Below, piece after piece: positions 12,901 through 24,731 of a DNA stretch of 64,000 bases. Positions within the stretch are counted from its first letter, which is position 1; each line of letters begins with the position of its first letter. The DNA comes from Lasioglossum baleicum (Eukaryota > Arthropoda > Insecta > Hymenoptera > Halictidae), in contig NC_134930.1 in the NCBI RefSeq assembly GCF_051020765.1, positions 4,588,001 to 4,652,000 of the forward strand, in the 5' to 3' direction. The notes beneath the pieces are model-generated. The model searched no databases and was not told the origin of the DNA. It saw nothing but the letters and a program-made list of their open reading frames with translations. Made by a program: the position numbers and the translations under genes.

Positions 12901-15900
12901 AAATCAATAAATGAAAACGTGTATAGATAAAATAGATAAAATAAAAGTCAATAAATAAATAAATAATAATAAGTAAATAAATACAATGGACAAAACACAA
13001 CAAACATAAGAAGGGGGGGCAAAATAAAGGGGTTTAAAAGATAATGATAAAAATTATAATATAGAATATAAAATATATATAGGATAAAATGAAATATTAT
13101 AAAATAAAAGGAGGGGGTTCGACCGGCAGGTCTCACCTTTGTAGAGGGGGGGGGAGGGGATTATTTCTCCACCTCGCCCCCCGCGACCTGCCCACCCCGG
13201 GGGCGCCTTAACGGCCAGTCCCCCTTGGCGGCGGTGGAAGTATTAAGTAGTCCCACCGCCGCCATTACGTCTGCGGCCCCTTACAGGGGGCCGTCGGCCT
13301 CGTCGAGGTTGGCCCCGCCGATGCTAACCACCTGGCGAAGAGGGGGCCGGCTTCCCTCTCCCTTTCCGCTGCCTCCTTCTGCGTTATCACAATCTCGCAG
13401 AAGGAGGCAAACGCTGCTCTTGACCTCTCGCTGCCGATCATGTGGTCGACCACGACCGGCAACGAGAGGTCCATACCAATAACGCCCCTTAGGTCTCTGT
13501 GCGGTGCCGACCACGCTGGACATTCTTCCAGCGTATGCCGCGCAGAGTCCTGGGCCTCCCCGCAGTGGTGGCACTGCGATCCTCCCAGTGCCAGTTATGA
13601 ACACACAGTTTGAGGAAACGGCGGTATGCAGGTAATTTAACTTATGCGCATGCATTGCTGCAACTTGTGCTGTATAATTTAGAATTTTTGTTACCGCGCC
13701 ATCCGATTTTTATACATGTGCAAATACTCGTACACGCTGCATTGTATTTTTTTCCGCACGCGACAAGGAGGGGACAGAGGCGAGTTCCGGCTCGCGTCTG
13801 TCCCCTCCCCCCGTCCCGCCCCCCACGGCGACCCGCGTAAAACTTAAAAATACGATAAAATAATAGATAAAATCAATAAATGAAAACGTGTATAGATAAA
13901 ATAGATAAAATAAAAGTCAATAAAGAAATAAATACAATGGACAAAACACAACAAACATAAGAAGGGGGGGCAAAATAAAGGGGATTAAAAGATAAAGATA
14001 AAATTTATAATATAGAATATAAAATATATATAGGATAAAATGAAATATTATAAAATAAAAGGAGGGAGTTCGACCGGCAGGTGGCATCTTTGTAGAGGGG
14101 GGGAGGGGATTATTGCTCCACCTCGCCCCCGCGACCTGCCCACCCCGGGGGCGCCTTAACGGCCAGCCCCCCTTGGCGGCGGTGGAAGTACTAAGTAGTA
14201 CCACCGCCGCCATTACGTCTGCGGCCCCTTACAGGGGGCCGTCGGCCTCGTCTGGGTTGCCCCGCCGATGCTAGCCTGCTGGCGGAGAGCGGGTCGGCTT
14301 CCCCCTCCCTCTCCGCTGCCTCCTTCTGCGTTATCACAATCTCGCCGAAGGAGACAAACGCTGCTCTCGACCTCTCGCTGCCGATCATGTGGTCGACCAC
14401 GACCGGCAACGAGAGGTCCATCCCAATAACGCCCCTTAGGTCTCTGCGCGGCGCCGACCACGCTGGACGTTCTTCCAGCGTATGCCGCTCAGAGTCCTGG
14501 GCCTCCTGGCAGTGGTGGCACTGCGATCCTCCCAGTGCCAGATATGAACACACAGTTTGAGGAAACGGCGGTATGCAGGTAATTTAACTTATGCGCATGC
14601 ATTGCTGCAACTTGTGCTGTATAATTTAGAAATTTTGTTACCGCGCCATTCGATTTTTATACATGTGCAAATACTCGTACACGCTGCACTGTATTTTTTC
14701 CGGACGCGACAAGGAGGGGACAGAGGCGAGTTCCGGCTCGCTTCTGTCCCCTCCCCCCGTCCCATCCCCCTGGTCTACCCGCGTAAAACTTAAAAATACG
14801 ATAAAATAAAAGATAAAATCAATAAATGAAAACGTGTATAGATAAAATAGATAAAATAAAAGTCAATAAATAAATAAATAATAATAAGTAAATAAATACA
14901 ATGGACAAAACACAACAAACATAAGAAGGGGGGGCAAAATAAAGGGGTTTAAAAGATAATGATAAAAATTATAATATAGAATATAAAATATATATAGGAT
15001 AAAATGAAATATTATAAAATAAAAGGAGGGGGTTCGACCGGCAGGTCTCACCTTTGTAGAGGGGGGGGGAGGGGATTATTTCTCCACCTCGCCCCCCGCG
15101 ACCTGCCCACCCCGGGGGCGCCTTAACGGCCAGTCCCCCTTGGCGGCGGTGGAAGTATTAAGTAGTCCCACCGCCGCCATTACGTCTGCGGCCCCTTACA
15201 GGGGGCCGTCGGCCTCGTCGAGGTTGGCCCCGCCGATGCTAACCACCTGGCGAAGAGGGGGCCGGCTTCCCTCTCCCTTTCCGCTGCCTCCTTCTGCGTT
15301 ATCACAATCTCGCAGAAGGAGGCAAACGCTGCTCTTGACCTCTCGCTGCCGATCATGTGGTCGACCACGACCGGCAACGAGAGGTCCATACCAATAACGC
15401 CCCTTAGGTCTCTGTGCGGTGCCGACCACGCTGGACATTCTTCCAGCGTATGCCGCGCAGAGTCCTGGGCCTCCCCGCAGTGGTGGCACTGCGATCCTCC
15501 CAGTGCCAGTTATGAACACACAGTTTGAGGAAACGGCGGTATGCAGGTAATTTAACTTATGCGCATGCATTGCTGCAACTTGTGCTGTATAATTTAGAAT
15601 TTTTGTTACCGCGCCATCCGATTTTTATACATGTGCAAATACTCGTACACGCTGCATTGTATTTTTTTCCGCACGCGACAAGGAGGGGACAGAGGCGAGT
15701 TCCGGCTCGCGTCTGTCCCCTCCCCCCGTCCCACCCCCCACGTCGACCCGCATAAAACTTAAAAATACGATAAAATAATAGTCAAAATCAATAAATGAAA
15801 ACGTGTATAGATAAAATAGATAAAATAAAAGTCAATAAATGAATAAATAATAATAAGTAAATAAATACAATGGACAAAACACAACAAACATAAGAAGGGG

Positions 15901-15960
15901 GGCAAAATAAAGGGGATTAAAAGATAAAGGTAAAATTTATAATATAGAATATAAAATATA

Positions 15961-16338
15961 TGTAGGATTTCCATATTTTATATTATTTCGGTGGCGATCG
16001 AGTTAGCTAATCGATCTACGCGGGCGGGGAAGCAATAAAAGGATCGACTCTTACGATAACTGTTTAATAATATAATGAAGAAATAAAAAAGGTAGAACAA
16101 AGATTCAATGACAACTTTACAAGGCGACGACCGGCGAGAGACTGCCGTTCTCGCTTCTTCCACGCCTTTTTCAACCGTCTTCGCCTATCGTTTGTTTCGA
16201 CAAACGGCAGGCGAATTCATCTGTTAAACTTTTTCGTGGAACGCGCGTTCCGCTTGCTTTCGGCGGGACGCGCGTTTCGCCTGTTTCTCGCGGGACGCGC
16301 GTTTCGCTTGTTTCTCGCGAGAATTTACACCTCCCACA
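15961..16338. mobile_element. 378-bp solo LTR inserted in a satellite monomer
   Basis: The insert starts TGTAGGATTTCC and ends ACACCTCCCACA, so it has TG...CA termini. It is flanked by a 4-bp duplication TATA (15957-15960 and 16339-16342). Removing the insert and one TATA restores the usual AAAATATATATAGG of the monomer and a normal 968-bp spacing. No coding sequence is present. It contains three 27-bp tandem repeats at 16238-16318. It is not similar to the LTRs of the two full elements here, so the family is unknown and the orientation is left open. Termini, 4-bp TSD and lack of internal domain fit a solo LTR left by LTR-LTR recombination. Confidence 0.85.
16238..16318. repeat. Three 27-bp tandem repeats inside the solo LTR
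   Basis: The units start at 16238, 16265 and 16292. The core is GGGACGCGCGTTTCGC followed by CTGTTTCTCGC or a variant. The first unit is the most diverged, with GGAACGCGCGTTCCGC, itself nearly palindromic. Confidence 0.9.
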
Positions 16339-16529
16339 TATATATAGGATAAAATGAAATATTATAAAATAAAAGGAGGGAGTTCGGCCGGCAGGTCTCA
16401 TCTTTGTAGAGGGGGGGGGAGGGGATTATTTCTCCACCTCGCCCCCCGCGACCTGCCCACCCCGGGGGCGCCTTAACGGCCAGTCCCCCTTGGCGGCGGT
16501 GGAAGTATTAAGTAGTCCCACCGCCGCCA

Positions 16530-16859
16530 TTACGTCTGCGGCCCCTTACAGGGGGCCGTCGGCCTCGTCGAGGTTGGCCCCGCCGATGCTAACCACCTGG
16601 CGGAGAGGGGGCCGGCTTCCCTCTCCCTTTCCGCTGCCTCCTTCTGCGTTATCACAATCTCGCAGAAGGAGGCAAACGCTGCTCTTGACCTCTGGCTGCC
16701 GATCATGTGGTCGACCACGACCGGCAACGAGAGGTCCATACCAATAACGCCCCTTAGGTCTCTGTGCGGTGCCGACCACGCTGGACATTCTTCCAGCGTA
16801 TGCCGCGCAGAGTCCTGGGCCTCCTCGCAGTGGTGGCACTGCGATCCTCCCAGTGCCAT
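16530..16859 (-). pseudogene. R1-like LINE ORF2 C-terminal tail (best-preserved type)
   Basis: This 109-codon frame resembles the C-terminus of R1-clade non-LTR retrotransposon ORF2. It has a CCHC knuckle near the start (C-x2-C, H, then C in HTLEECPAW), then a conserved segment with DLSLPVVV and MIGSERS, then the helical acidic and basic tail FCEIVITQKEAAEREREA. In complete elements this lies downstream of the reverse transcriptase domain. No reverse transcriptase, endonuclease or ORF1 is present, so it cannot act alone. A TAA lies upstream in frame. The remnant is part of every satellite monomer; this monomer type keeps the last zinc-ligand Cys. The family assignment comes from recognising the C-terminal pattern without a database search. 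Confidence 0.75.
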
Positions 16860-17441
16860 TTATGAACACACAGTTTCAGGAAACGGCTGTATGCAGGTAA
16901 TTTAACTTATGCGCATGCATTGCTGCAACTTGTGCTGTATTATTTAGAATTTTTGTTACCGCGCCATCCGATTTTTATACATGTGCAAATACTCGTACAC
17001 GCTGCATTGTATTTTTTTCCGCACGCGACAAGGAGGGGACAGAGGCGAGTTCCGGCTCGCGTCTGTCCCCTCCCCCCGTCCCACCCCCCCCGTCGACCCG
17101 CATAAAACTTAAAAATACGATAAAATAATAGATAAAATCAATAAATGAAAACGTGTATAGATAAAATAGATAAAATAAAAGTCAATAAATAAATAAATAA
17201 TAATAAGTAAATAAATACAATGGACAAAACACAACAAACATAAGAAGGGGGGCAAAATAAAGGGGATTAAAAGATAAAGGTAAAATTTATAATATAGAAT
17301 ATAAAATATATATAGGATAAAATGAAATATTATAAAATAAAAGGAGGGGGGTCGACCGGCAGGTCTCATCTTTGTAGAGGGGGGGAGGGGATTATTGCTC
17401 CACCTCGCCCCCCGCGACCTGCCCACCCCAGGGGCGCCTTA

Positions 17442-17753
17442 AGGTGAGCGCATACTAGATGGTCGCGGGAAGGCCGCGGGAAGGCCAAAGCCGCCGATGG
17501 ACGCCCAAAGCCGCCGATGGACGTCCACGCGGGAAGAAATCTCTAGCGGGCCGACGGCTCCACAGCAGGGAGCAGGGCTCCCTGAAAGAAAGGTCCCTTT
17601 CCCTAAAAGAGGTGGGGAGTCCACGGAGACCTTTTTTTCTGCCACGCACAGCAGGTAGCCCTGCTCCCTTGCCGCATGGACGTCCATCGGCGGCTTTGGC
17701 CTTCCCGCGGCCTTCCCGCGGCCTTCCCGCGACCATCTAGTATGCGCTCACCT
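17442..17753. mobile_element. MITE copy 1 (312 bp, PIF/Harbinger-like)
   Basis: The ends are inverted repeats: AGGTGAGCGCATACTAGATG at the left and its reverse complement at the right. The inverted repeat continues for about 60 bp through GGTCGCGGGAAGG and AAAGCCGCCGATGG. The flanks are TTA on both sides, and removing the element plus one TTA restores the satellite GCCTTAACGG. No transposase frame exists. A 3-bp TTA duplication suits PIF/Harbinger MITEs, but the family call is inferred. In this copy the right arm has three CGCGGCCTTCC-type units and the left arm two. Confidence 0.8.
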
Positions 17754-19665
17754 TTAACGGCCAGTCCCCCTTGGCGGCGGTGGAAGTACTAAGTAGTCCC
17801 ACCGCCGCCATTACGTCTGCGGCCCCTTACAGGGGGCCGTCGGCCTCGTCGAGGTTGGCCCTGCCGATGCTAACCACCTGGCGGAGAGGGGGCCGGCTTC
17901 CCTCTCCCTTTCCGCTGACTCCTTCTGCGTTATCACAATCTCGCAGAAGGAGGCAAACGCTGCTCTTGACCTCTCGCTGCCGATCATGTGGTCGACCACG
18001 ACCGGCAACGAGAGGTCCATACCAATAACGCCCCTTAGGTCTCTGCGCGGTGCCGACCACGCTGGACATTCTTCCAGCGTATGCCGCGCAGAGTCCTGGG
18101 CCTCCCCGCAGTGGTGGCACTGCGATCCTCCCAGTGCCAGTTATGAACACACACTTTGAGGAAACGGCGGTATGCAGGTAATTTAACTTATGCGCATGCA
18201 TTGCTGCAACTTGTGCTGTATAATTTAGAATTTTTGTTACCGCGCCATCCGATTTTTATACATGTGCAAATACTCGTACACGCTGCATTGTATTTTTTTC
18301 CGCACGCGACAAGGAGGGGACAGAGGCGAGTTCCGGCTCGCGTCTGTCCCCTCCCCCCGTCCCACCCCCCACGTCGACCCGCATAAAACTTAAAAATACG
18401 ATAAAATAATAGACAAAATCAATAAATGAAAACGTGTATAGATAAAATAGATAAAATAAAAGTCAATAAATAAATAAATACAATGGACCAAACACAACAA
18501 ACATAAGAAGGGGGGGCAAAATAAAGGGGATTAAAAGATAAAGATAAAATTTATAATATAGAATATAAAATATATATAGGATAAAATGAAATATTATAAA
18601 ATAAAAGGAGGGGGGTCGACCGGCAGGTGGCATGTTTGTAGAGGGGGGGGATTATTGCTCCACCTCGCCCCCCGCGACCTGTCCACCTCGGGGGCACCTT
18701 AACGGCCAGCCCCCCTTGGCGGCGGTGGAAGTACTAAGTAGTACCACCGCCGCCATTACGTCTGCGGCCCCTTACAGGTGGCCGTCGGTCTCGTCGGGGT
18801 TGCCCCGCCGATGTAGCCTCCTGGCGGAGAGCGGGTCGGCTTCCCTCTCCCTCTCCTTTGCCTCCTTCTGCGTTATCACAATCTCGCAGAAGGAGGCAAA
18901 CGCTGCTCTTGACCTCTCGCTGCCGATCATGTGGTCGACCACGACCGGCAACGAGAGGTCCATCCCAATAACGCCCCTTAGGTCTCTGCGCGGCGCCGAC
19001 CACGCTGGACGTTCTTCCAGCGTATGCCGCTCAGAGTCCTGGGCCTCCTCGCAGTGGTGGCACTGCGATCCTCCCAGTGCCAGATATGAACACACAGTTT
19101 GAGGAAACGGCGGTATGCAGGTAATTTAACTTATGCGCATGCATTGCTGCAACTTGTGCTGTATAATTTAGAATTTTTGTTACCGCGCCATCCGATTTTT
19201 ATACATGTGCAAATACTCGTACACGCTGCATTGTATTTTTTTCCGCACGCGACAAGGAGGGGACAGAGGCGAGTTCCGGCTCGCGTCTGTCCCCTCCCCC
19301 CGTCCCACCCCCCCCGTCGACCCGCATAAAACTTAAAAATACGATAAAATAATAGATAAAATCAATAAATGAAAACGTGTATAGATAAAATAGATAAAAT
19401 AAAAGTCAATAAATAAATAAATAATAATAAGTAAATAAATACAATGGACAAAACACAACAAACATAAGAAGGGGGGCAAAATAAAGGGGATTAAAAGATA
19501 AAGGTAAAATTTATAATATAGAATATAAAATATATATAGGATAAAATGAAATATTATAAAATAAAAGGAGGGGGGTCGACCGGCAGGTCTCATCTTTGTA
19601 GAGGGGGGGAGGGGATTATTGCTCCACCTCGCCCCCCGCGACCTGCCCACCCCAGGGGCGCCTTA

Positions 19666-19966
19666 AGGTGAGCGCATACTAGATGGTCGCGGGAAGGCCG
19701 CGGGAAGGCCAAAGCCGCCGATGGACGCCCAAAGCCGCCGATGGACGTCCACGCGGGAAGAAATCTCTAGCGGGCCGACGGCTCCACAGCAGGGAGCAGG
19801 GCTCCCTGAAAGAAAGGTCCCTTTCCCTAAAAGAGGTGGGGAGTCCACGGAGACCTTTTTTTCTGCCACGCGCAGCAGGTAGCCCTGCTCCCTTGCCGCA
19901 TGGACGTCCATCGGCGGCTTTGGCCTTCCCGCGGCCTTCCCGCGACCATCTAGTATGCGCTCACCT
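19666..19966. mobile_element. MITE copy 2 (301 bp)
   Basis: Same MITE, same monomer position and same TTA flanks, with two GC units in the right arm, hence 11 bp shorter than copy 1. Identical placement in every monomer shows amplification with the satellite after one insertion. Confidence 0.82.
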
Positions 19967-20936
19967 TTAACGGCCAGTCCCCCTTGGCGGCGGTGGAAGT
20001 ACTAAGTAGTCCCACCGCCGCCATTACGTCTGCGGCCCCTTACAGGGGGCCGTCGGCCTCGTCGAGGTTGGCCCCGCCGATGCTAACCACCTGGCGGAGA
20101 GGGGGCCGGCTTCCCTCTCCCTTTCCGCTGACTCCTTCTGCGTTATCACAATCTCGCAGAAGGAGGCAAACGCTGCTCTTGACCTCTCGCTGCCGATCAT
20201 GTGGTCGACCACGACCGGCAACGAGAGGTCCATACCAATAACGCCCCTTAGGTCTCTGCGCGGTGCCGACCACGCTGGACATTCTTCCAGCGTATGCCGC
20301 GCAGAGTCCTGGGCCTCCCCGCAGTGGTGGCACTGCGATCCTCCCAGTGCCAGTTATGAACACACACTTTGAGGAAACGGCGGTATGCAGGTAATTTAAC
20401 TTATGCGCATGCATTGCTGCAACTTGTGCTGTATAATTTAGAATTTTTGTTACCGCGCCATCCGATTTTTATACATGTGCAAATACTCGTACACGCTGCA
20501 TTGTATTTTTTTCCGCACGCGACAAGGAGGGGACAGAGGCGAGTTCCGGCTCGCGTCTGTCCCCTCCCCCCGTCCCACCCCCCCCGTCGACCCGCATAAA
20601 ACTTAAAAATACGATAAAATAATAGATAAAATCAATAAATGAAAACGTGTATAGATAAAATAGATAAAATAAAAGTCAATAAATAAATAAATAATAATAA
20701 GTAAATAAATACAATGGACAAAACACAACAAACATAAGAAGGGGGGCAAAATAAAGGGGATTAAAAGATAAAGGTAAAATTTATAATATAGAATATAAAA
20801 TATATATAGGATAAAATGAAATATTATAAAATAAAAGGAGGGGGGTCGACCGGCAGGTCTCATCTTTGTAGAGGGGCTGGAGGGGATTATTGCTCCACCT
20901 CGCCCCCCGCGACCTGCCCACCCCAGGGGCGCCTTA

Positions 20937-21248
20937 AGGTGAGCGCATACTAGATGGTCGCGGGAAGGCCGCGGGAAGGCCAAAGCCGCCGATGGACGCC
21001 CAAAGCCGCCGATGGACGTCCACGCGGGAAGAAATCTCTAGCGGGCCGACGGCTCCACAGCAGGGAGCAGGGCTCCCTGAAAGAAAGGTCCCTTTCCCTA
21101 AAAGAGGTGGGGAGTCCACGGAGACCTTTTTTTCTGCCACGCACAGCAGGTAGCCCTGCTCCCTTGCCGCATGGACGTCCATCGGCGGCTTTGGCCTTCC
21201 CGCGGCCTTCCCGCGGCCTTCCCGCGACCATCTAGCATGCGCTCACCT
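20937..21248. mobile_element. MITE copy 3 (312 bp)
   Basis: Three-unit right arm, as in copy 1. One substitution near the right end gives CTAGCATGCG instead of CTAGTATGCG. TTA flanks on both sides. Confidence 0.82.
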
Positions 21249-23160
21249 TTAACGGCCAGTCCCCCTTGGCGGCGGTGGAAGTACTAAGTAGTCCCACCGC
21301 CGCCATTACGTCTGCGGCCCCTTACAGGGGGCCGTCGGCCTCGTCGAGGTTGGCCCCGCCGATGCTAACCACCTGGCGGAGAGGGGGCCGGCTTCCCTCT
21401 CCCTTTCCGCTGACTCCTTCTGCGTTATCACAATCTCGCAGAAGGAGGCAAACGCTGCTCTTGACCTCTCGCTGCCGATCATGTGGTCGACCACGACCGG
21501 CAACGAGAGGTCCATACCAATAACGCCCCTTAGGTCTCTGCGCGGTGCCGACCACGCTGGACATTCTTCCAGCGTATGCCGCGCAGAGTCCTGGGCCTCC
21601 CCGCAGTGGTGGCACTGCGATCCTCCCAGTGCCAGTTATGAACACACACTTTGAGGAAACGGCGGTATGCAGGTAATTTAACTTATGCGCATGCATTGCT
21701 GCAACTTGTGCTGTATAATTTAGAATTTTTGTTACCGCGCCATCCGATTTTTATACATGTGCAAATACTCGTACACGCTGCATTGTATTTTTTTCCGCAC
21801 GCGACAAGGAGGGGACAGAGGCGAGTTCCGGCTCGCGTCTGTCCCCTCCCCCCGTCCCACCCCCCACGTCGACCCGCATAAAACTTAAAAATACGATAAA
21901 ATAATAGACAAAATCAATAAATGAAAACGTGTATAGATAAAATAGATAAAATAAAAGTCAATAAATAAATAAATACAATGGACCAAACACAACAAACATA
22001 AGAAGGGGGGGCAAAATAAAGGGGATTAAAAGATAAAGATAAAATTTATAATATAGAATATAAAATATATATAGGATAAAATGAAATATTATAAAATAAA
22101 AGGAGGGGGGTCGACCGGCAGGTGGCATGTTTGTAGAGGGGGGGGATTATTGCTCCACCTCGCCCCCCGCGACCTGTCCACCTCGGGGGCACCTTAACGG
22201 CCAGCCCCCCTTGGCGGCGGTGGAAGTACTAAGTAGTACCACCGCCGCCATTACGTCTGCGGCCCCTTACAGGGGGCCGTCGGTCTCGTCGGGGTTGCCC
22301 CGCCGATGTAGCCTCCTGGCGGAGAGCGGGTCGGCTTCCCTCTCCCTCTCCTTTGCCTCCTTCTGCGTTATCACAATCTCGCAGAAGGAGGCAAACGCTG
22401 CTCTTGACCTCTCGCTGCCGATCATGTGGTCGACCACGACCGGCAACGAGAGGTCCATCCCAATAACGCCCCTTAGGTCTCTGCGCGGCGCCGACCACGC
22501 TGGACGTTCTTCCAGCGTATGCCGCTCAGAGTCCTGGGCCTCCTCGCAGTGGTGGCACTGCGATCCTCCCAGTGCCAGATATGAACACACAGTTTGAGGA
22601 AACGGCGGTATGCAGGTAATTTAACTTATGCGCATGCATTGCTGCAACTTGTGCTGTATAATTTAGAATTTTTGTTACCGCGCCATCCGATTTTTATACA
22701 TGTGCAAATACTCGTACACGCTGCATTGTATTTTTTTCCGCACGCGACAAGGAGGGGACAGAGGCGAGTTCCGGCTCGCGTCTGTCCCCTCCCCCCGTCC
22801 CACCCCCCCCGTCGACCCGCATAAAACTTAAAAATACGATAAAATAATAGATAAAATCAATAAATGAAAACGTGTATAGATAAAATAGATAAAATAAAAG
22901 TCAATAAATAAATAAATAATAATAAGTAAATAAATACAATGGACAAAACACAACAAACATAAGAAGGGGGGCAAAATAAAGGGGATTAAAAGATAAAGGT
23001 AAAATTTATAATATAGAATATAAAATATATATAGGATAAAATGAAATATTATAAAATAAAAGGAGGGGGGTCGACCGGCAGGTCTCATCTTTGTAGAGGG
23101 GGGGAGGGGATTATTGCTCCACCTCGCCCCCCGCGACCTGCCCACCCCAGGGGCGCCTTA

Positions 23161-23461
23161 AGGTGAGCGCATACTAGATGGTCGCGGGAAGGCCGCGGGA
23201 AGGCCAAAGCCGCCGATGGACGCCCAAAGCCGCCGATGGACGTCCACGCGGGAAGAAATCTCTAGCGGGCCGACGGCTCCACAGCAGGGAGCAGGGCTCC
23301 CTGAAAGAAAGGTCCCTTTCCCTAAAAGAGGTGGGGAGTCCACGGAGACCTTTTTTTCTGCCACGCACAGCAGGTAGCCCTGCTCCCTTGCCGCATGGAC
23401 GTCCATCGGCGGCTTTGGCCTTCCCGCGGCCTTCCCGCGACCATCTAGTATGCGCTCACCT
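23161..23461. mobile_element. MITE copy 4 (301 bp)
   Basis: Two-unit right arm; equivalent to copy 2 one higher-order unit earlier (offset 3495 bp). TTA flanks. Confidence 0.82.
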
Positions 23462-24430
23462 TTAACGGCCAGTCCCCCTTGGCGGCGGTGGAAGTACTAA
23501 GTAGTCCCACCGCCGCCATTACGTCTGCGGCCCCTTACAGGGGGCCGTCGGCCTCGTCGAGGTTGGCCCCGCCGATGCTAACCACCTGGCGGAGAGGGGG
23601 CCGGCTTCCCTCTCCCTTTCCGCTGACTCCTTCTGCGTTATCACAATCTCGCAGAAGGAGGCAAACGCTGCTCTTGACCTCTCGCTGCCGATCATGTGGT
23701 CGACCACGACCGGCAACGAGAGGTCCATACCAATAACGCCCCTTAGGTCTCTGCGCGGTGCCGACCACGCTGGACATTCTTCCAGCGTATGCCGCGCAGA
23801 GTCCTGGGCCTCCCCGCAGTGGTGGCACTGCGATCCTCCCAGTGCCAGTTATGAACACACACTTTGAGGAAACGGCGGTATGCAGGTAATTTAACTTATG
23901 CGCATGCATTGCTGCAACTTGTGCTGTATAATTTAGAATTTTTGTTACCGCGCCATCCGATTTTTATACATGTGCAAATACTCGTACACGCTGCATTGTA
24001 TTTTTTTCCGCACGCGACAAGGAGGGGACAGAGGCGAGTTCCGGCTCGCGTCTGTCCCCTCCCCCCGTCCCACCCCCCCCGTCGACCCGCATAAAACTTA
24101 AAAATACGATAAAATAATAGATAAAATCAATAAATGAAAACGTGTATAGATAAAATAGATAAAATAAAAGTCAATAAATAAATAAATAATAATAAGTAAA
24201 TAAATACAATGGACAAAACACAACAAACATAAGAAGGGGGGCAAAATAAAGGGGATTAAAAGATAAAGGTAAAATTTATAATATAGAATATAAAATATAT
24301 ATAGGATAAAATGAAATATTATAAAATAAAAGGAGGGGGGTCGACCGGCAGGTCTCATCTTTGTAGAGGGGGGGAGGGGATTATTGCTCCACCTCGCCCC
24401 CCGCGACCTGCCCACCCCAGGGGCGCCTTA

Positions 24431-24731
24431 AGGTGAGCGCATACTAGATGGTCGCGGGAAGGCCGCGGGAAGGCCAAAGCCGCCGATGGACGCCCAAAGC
24501 CGCCGATGGACGTCCACGCGGGAAGAAATCTCTAGCGGGCCGACGGCTCCACAGCAGGGAGCAGGGCTCCCTGAAAGAAAGGTCCCTTTCCCTAAAAGAG
24601 GTGGGGAGTCCACGGAGACCTTTTTTTCTGCCACGCACAGCAGGTAGCCCTGCTCCCTTGCCGCATGGACGTCCATCGGCGGCTTTGGCCTTCCCGCGGC
24701 CTTCCCGCGACCATCTAGTATGCGCTCACCT
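24431..24731. mobile_element. MITE copy 5 (301 bp)
   Basis: It occupies the place held by the 312-bp form in the previous two higher-order units but has the two-unit right arm, so either an 11-bp unit was lost here or gained in copies 1 and 3. TTA flanks. Confidence 0.82.

Larger units (their letters stand above)
16909..20402. repeat. Higher-order repeat copy 1 (MITE-long, short, MITE-long)
   Basis: Three consecutive monomers form a unit of 3494 bp: a long monomer with a 312-bp MITE, a short monomer without MITE (18190-19132), and a long monomer with a 301-bp MITE. The next two units repeat this order, and corresponding landmarks and open frames recur at offsets of 3485-3495 bp. Confidence 0.9.
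20403..23897. repeat. Higher-order repeat copy 2
   Basis: This second copy is 3495 bp long and has the same 312-bp MITE, no MITE, 301-bp MITE order. Its short monomer (21685-22627) shares with that of copy 1 a one-base deletion in the LINE-derived region (GATGTAGCC instead of GATGCTAGCC), supporting recent joint duplication. Confidence 0.9.

Noticed and set aside
17455..17736. Coding frames inside the MITE on both strands (~82-95 codons)
   Set aside because: They run across palindromic GC-rich arms, are open on both strands and have no domain; they are by-products of base composition.
17439..17756. piggyBac-type MITE with TTAA duplication
   Set aside because: TTAA could be read on both sides, but that leaves the ends asymmetric by one base. 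TTA with AGGTGAGCG/CGCTCACCT ends is symmetric and simpler.
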